A DNA stretch of 64,000 nt from Bryopsis sp. KO-2023 (Eukaryota > Chlorophyta > Ulvophyceae > Bryopsidales > Bryopsidaceae): NCBI GenBank assembly GCA_030272585.1, contig BSYQ01000008.1:806001-870000 (forward strand). Direction: 5' to 3'. The notes beneath the pieces are model-generated. The model was not told where the DNA came from. It made no database searches and worked only from the letters and a program-made list of their open reading frames with translations. This document shows positions 60,149 to 64,000 of this stretch, one piece after another. A program made the position numbers and the translations under genes. Numbering within the stretch: the stretch's first letter is position 1; each line of letters opens with the position of its first letter.

Positions 60149-61285
60149 CTACAAAGAGGGCTCCGCCTTCTTGTAATTTTCACTCAGCAGTTTCCCCACT
60201 GTGGTCGGGTCGACTGAAGTAAACTCCACCCCCTCCTCCCCAGCTTCAAATTTCGCTACGACGACTGGCCCAAACTTACACCTCCCCATACACTTGCACC
60301 CAACCACCTCAAAGCCTTCTCGAACCCCTTGTGCTGACACCACCTCCATGACCTCATCCCCACCCCGCTTGCAGCAACCCTTCCCTTGGCAGACGAACAC
60401 AGTGTTTTCCATTTCTGCCGGGTTCTTTCTACCCACGTCAGACTGGCTGACCGAACTTGACGAGGTCAGCATCGAGGTGGAAGGGGCTGGCACCGCAGAG
60501 TTTTCCAACGGTCGAAGTTTGGGGCCACTCGGGGCTCTAGTTCGTGCTGGTTTCACCCTTGCTGGAGTTTTGGGAGCTCCAGCAGGAGCTTCTGTTTCCA
60601 TCCTTGCTGGAGATTTAGCAGCTCCAGCAGGAGCTTCTGTTGTCATCCTTGCTGAGGTTTTGGCAGCTCCAGTTGGAGCTCCAATATCCTCATCGCTGCT
60701 GCAAGAACTCTCGCTGGAGCTGGAGCTGCTGGAGCTGGAGCAACCCACAGCAACTGCTGGATTCTTTTTTAATTTTCTCTTGGCCTTCTGGGACGTGTTT
60801 CCCGAAACAGCTGATGGGGGCCTGGTTCGTGGTTTGTAACGAAACTGACGGACGAACAGCGAATTTTTGTCAAAACTCGCCCCGCGACGTCGTTCGAACA
60901 ATGGCATTTCTTCTCGTCCAGAAACCCCGACTTCCACGCCTCTTGCGTTCGCCCTCCGATTGGGTAATCGCCGCTTGTCTAGTTTCGAAGTCAGCACCTC
61001 ACTTCCGACCCGATTCGAAGCGGATGTTTTCGTGCGAGCCTGTCTAGGGAGGCTCCGCGGATGTGCGCCATAGTAGTCAACGTGGGCATTTTCCCTGAAA
61101 ACCCTGCGACCTCCGCTCGCTAGATACATCCGCGACGACTGTTGGACGCAATTCTCGCCGGCCAACGTCATGGTGCCTCGTAGTAACGGGAGTGGATGTC
61201 GGGTAGCTGTTGTCTCAACTTTTTGTTTTCTCGGAGCTCGCCGATTCGATGCTCCTTGTCGGAACGCTTCACAGATGCTTCGCAA
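60149..61285 (-). CDS. Thioredoxin-like [2Fe-2S] ferredoxin-domain protein
   Basis: Single-exon frame of 378 codons. The last 85 residues form a thioredoxin-like [2Fe-2S] domain: VCQGKGC with C299 and C304, then GCKCMGRCKFGPVVV with C330, C332 and C336, the spacing of the plant ferredoxin-like family and close to NuoE. Such proteins carry electrons or clusters, often in plastids. The first about 290 residues are basic and disordered: a run of nine Ser flanked by Cys, and three imperfect 16-residue repeats (APAGAAKSPARMETE type; 48-bp repeats in DNA at 60545-60690). Start may be 61285 or 61171 (MTLAGENCVQQSSRM); the basic N terminus could be a plastid or mitochondrial presequence, which is inference. 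Confidence 0.75.
   Translation of the reverse strand: MRSICEAFRQGASNRRAPRKQKVETTATRHPLPLLRGTMTLAGENCVQQSSRMYLASGGRRVFRENAHVDYYGAHPRSLPRQARTKTSASNRVGSEVLTSKLDKRRLPNRRANARGVEVGVSGREEMPLFERRRGASFDKNSLFVRQFRYKPRTRPPSAVSGNTSQKAKRKLKKNPAVAVGCSSSSSSSSSESSCSSDEDIGAPTGAAKTSARMTTEAPAGAAKSPARMETEAPAGAPKTPARVKPARTRAPSGPKLRPLENSAVPAPSTSMLTSSSSVSQSDVGRKNPAEMENTVFVCQGKGCCKRGGDEVMEVVSAQGVREGFEVVGCKCMGRCKFGPVVVAKFEAGEEGVEFTSVDPTTVGKLLSENYKKAEPSL
60545..60690 (-). repeat. 48-bp imperfect tandem repeats inside ferredoxin-like gene
   Basis: Three copies of a unit containing GCAGGAGCTTCTGTT and CATCCTTGCTG. They encode the Ala/Pro/Lys repeats of the linker and keep the frame. Confidence 0.7.
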
Positions 61286-61642
61286 TCCTTCGCGGCGTGT
61301 GGTTCACACGGATTTCGAAAGGGCGAGCAACGTAGGTTGGCAAAACAGACCTCCATCCTTGCTCCACACCCTCGTGAAGAGAAACGACGGGTGCGCGCGC
61401 GCGTGTTGGCCACGCGCCAAAAAGCCACACCACCTTGACTTGGACTCCACGTTTTTTTCCCCACATCAACCTTAAATTTGGGGCATTTTCTTTCTCTTAT
61501 TCTTTTTTAGGAAAACGAGAACAGTCATTACGATATCAATCAAGGGAAAAAATTGCCAGCAACTCTTTCGGTGCTGGGTTGGTTGGGGTCGTGTTTTTTC
61601 TTTCGAGGAAAGAGAGTTTTTCCGACGCCGCTCGCTCGACAC
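61286..61642. promoter_or_regulatory. Divergent intergenic region
   Basis: About 360-470 bp separate the ferredoxin-like gene (-) from the lysine-rich gene (+), so their promoters probably share this region. GC content is above that of the flanking introns. No specific site is identified. Confidence 0.4.
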
Positions 61643-64000
61643 ATGGAGAAGGAGGAGCGAAGCTTGCGCCCCAGAAAGAGGGTGGACTACACGAAAACGC
61701 GCATCGATCGCACCCCTGCGTGGTGCGCCGCGGAGGTGTGTTTCGGGATTGCTGAACGCTTCCCGACGCTTTTCGAAGTTTTTGTTTTATGATTCGTGGT
61801 CGTTTGGCGTTCGAACCGTGAGAAAATCAGCCTACCCCTGCGACAGCTCCACCGTGCTTGGATAAGCAAGCAGGTTTTTGTAAAGGATAACCCAGCGCAA
61901 CCTGTCGATTCTTGAAAGAGTGAGGTTCAAAATTGTTTTTTGAGGACTTCGGAATTGCTGAGGTGGTTTTTCTTGTGCGCAAGAGTACTGCTGCTCCTGT
62001 CGACTCGGCAGGAAAGACGATGAAAAAGCATCGCAAAAAGAAACCGGAAAAATCCGAAAAGGCTCCGCGAAAACCCGTCGAGGATGACCCTCCGAAAGGG
62101 GAAGACAAAAGAGGTGGGGCCCTCGACATTTGCGAAAAAAAAAGAAGCTAAAATGCTGTTTTTCTGGCGCAAGGAGTCGAGTCTTTGTCAGCCCTTCGTG
62201 CATTGACGTGAATAAAAATAATAAAAGTGATTTGAATACTTACTGTGTATAAAAAGGATCTGGAGAGGGAAAACCTGAACCCCCTCCCTCCTTTCCTGAT
62301 TTTAGTTTCAGGAAGGAGTTTTCAAATTTTGGGGCAGGTCCTGCTTGCTGAATAAAAATATTGTCAGACCAGAATCCTTGATCACTGATGCCCCATCCAA
62401 AATTGGCCAAAATTGACCCCCCCCCTCCCTCCCTCCCTCCCACGATTTTTTATAATTTCTTAGTGGATTATGACTCATTCGATATTTGGAGGCCCCTCGA
62501 AGAACCACAGTTATTTTCCACACCTCCTTTTGCCACCGAATCCAATTTGTGCTGTAAAAGATTTCATCCGGAGTTTTACACTTCGTTTGTGTTTTTTTTT
62601 TTCCCAGATAAGCGCAAGGTTAAATTTGCTGAAAAAACTGCCGAAGTCCCTCCATTGGATTCAGATTTCCAGCAAATGGGGGGCAGCGATATTGAAAAGG
62701 GACCCTCTCCAGCCCAATCCAGGAGAGACCAAAGGAATGCGTCCCCTGTCAGACTCAGAAAATCGGAGCCACCAGGAAAGGAAAAGACTGCGAGACCCCG
62801 ACGCAAAGATAATTTATCGCTGCCGGGGGATGCACAGAAGTCGCCCCAACAGAATAAGCAGCAGCGAGAAAAATGGACCTCCAAGGGGGCACCCACTGCA
62901 TTTGTGAAAAAAAGGCGGCAAGAAAGGGGTCCATCGGAGCTTGAGGCAGATTTCGGGAAAAAATCAAAGAGGGAAAAAGGTGGTTTCGATGAAAAGGAAG
63001 CCATGGCCAAAAAGAAAGGAAAGACGTCGAAACCACCACCAAGGGATGTAGGGGAAATGGAGGAGGTGGAGGAAATCAGTTGCATAAGGGGGGGGGATGA
63101 AGGGGGCCCTTCGAATTTCGCTGGGGCTGTGCTGAATGAAAGCGAGGCGATGGAGGAAGACCCTGGTCAGACGGAGGCACCGGGGTTGAACGAGGAGAGG
63201 AGGATGATTTTGAGTCCAAACAGGCGCAGTGAAATCGGACGCTCTTCTTTCGCACATCAAAAGGTGGGTTTCAGGAAAAAAAAAGAAAAAAAAGATTGAG
63301 CAGTTGAGATGGGTAAATTCTACAAGCCTTGATCATGATGGTTTTTTTGTTTTTTTGTTTTTTTTTTGGGGGGGGGAGGGGGGTGCAATGTATGATTTGT
63401 GTATGAGGTTACTGAAGAAAACAAACTCATGCAAGGAGATTTGTCCTGAGGAAATCTCACCTCTGTTTTTGATTCTGCTGGATATTTTTTGGGAAAAAAA
63501 TAAAATAAACCTACTTGTAAAAAAACCAAAAAACACCACCCATGTCGGTCATTTTCACAATTTTTTTTATTTTTTGTTTTAAAGCTGTATGGTCTTTTCC
63601 GTGTTCGTTTTGATTTCATTTTCAGAGGGAGTACTGGCTTTGGGTGGAAAACCAAAACGGGGCCCGCAAAAATTGGCTGGCAGAAGATGCAAGGAAATTG
63701 TTGAAGCATATAGATGTGACAGAGAAAGCAGTCCAAGGGATGCAAGATTCAACAATGTTTTGGCAAAAGGAGGCCGAGAAGCAAGCACTTTATGCTATTG
63801 GTGGAAAAGAAACAGCAGCGAGACTCCAACAAGCCAGGGTAAGGGATATTTTTCATGATGCTCAAAATTTTATATTATTTATCATTATTTTTTTTAAATT
63901 AAATTTGATTAGGCTGTTTTTTATTCCTTTTTTATCTTCTGGTTGGTGGCTGTTTAACATCGAAGCAAGGTTTTTCGAAACAGATTGGCAGGCTTCCGTC
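61643..64000 (+). CDS. Lysine-rich, probably nuclear protein, 3' truncated by window
   Basis: Exons 61643-61735, 61984-62113, 62608-63263 and 63626-63838 join in phase to 364 residues. The last ends at a consensus GTAAGG donor, so the gene continues past the window. The N terminus is MEKEERSLRPRKRVDYTKTR. Several clusters of basic residues (MKKHRKKKPEKSEK, KKSKREK, MAKKKGKTSK) look like nuclear localisation signals in a charged, disordered region. The fourth exon is helical (WLAEDARKLLKHIDV, then EAEKQALYAIGGKETAARL) and may form a coiled coil. I do not recognise the family; a chromatin or kinetochore role would be a guess. Confidence 0.55.

Noticed and set aside
1-64000. CRISPR arrays, operons or prokaryotic genes
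   Set aside because: No regularly spaced direct repeats; genes are split by GT-AG introns.

Overview
This is a nuclear window from a eukaryote with many introns. Genes sit on both strands, most are split by GT-AG introns of about 80 to 500 bp, and non-coding DNA is full of homopolymer runs. The set of genes points to a photosynthetic eukaryote, most likely a green-lineage (possibly streptophyte-like) alga: an Alfin-like PHD protein (a family known mainly from plants and green algae), a plant-type thioredoxin-like [2Fe-2S] ferredoxin, a plant-style auxilin-like J protein and a small P450 family. The species cannot be named from the sequence alone.

Layout. 1-1859 (+): 3' part of a cyclic-nucleotide-binding-domain ion channel. 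3336-5672 (+): complete seven-exon Alfin-like PHD gene. 6679-9117 (+): five-exon AMMECR1-family gene. 11919-12608 (-): unrecognised protein with two membrane helices. 13-18 kb: accessory stretch with a large nested foldback element, two arrays of self-complementary CCGTTAACGG-type repeats and a truncated LINE with a readable target-site duplication. 18957-21651 (+): auxilin-like J-domain protein. 22596-27993: P450 genes A (+) and B (-), convergent. 28-37 kb: GC-rich islands, a small unknown + strand gene, and - strand exons. 34-47.4 kb (-): a long exon-dense series that looks like one or more very large genes; parts resemble VPS13-type lipid-transfer proteins, but this is inferred. 47.6-49.5 kb: GC-rich, mobile-element-like DNA. 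49.8-54.1 kb (-): end of another gene, one exon of which is present twice. 51182-57018: P450 genes C (-) and D (+), divergent. 58.3-59.3 kb (-): small secreted protein. 60149-61285 (-): ferredoxin-like protein. 61643-end (+): lysine-rich, probably nuclear protein that runs off the window.

The clearest biology is the P450 family. Four near-identical three-exon genes lie in two inverted pairs about 25 kb apart. They keep identical intron positions and phases and share promoter and 3' flank sequence. They look like recent segmental duplicates, with mosaic similarity that suggests gene conversion. The other recognisable genes are ordinary housekeeping or regulatory genes: chromatin reading (Alfin-like), clathrin uncoating (auxilin-like), ion transport and AMMECR1.

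Exon boundaries were worked out by hand from reading frame, splice consensus and family similarity. They are reliable for the channel, Alfin-like, AMMECR1, auxilin-like and P450 genes, and approximate in the 30-48 kb region.
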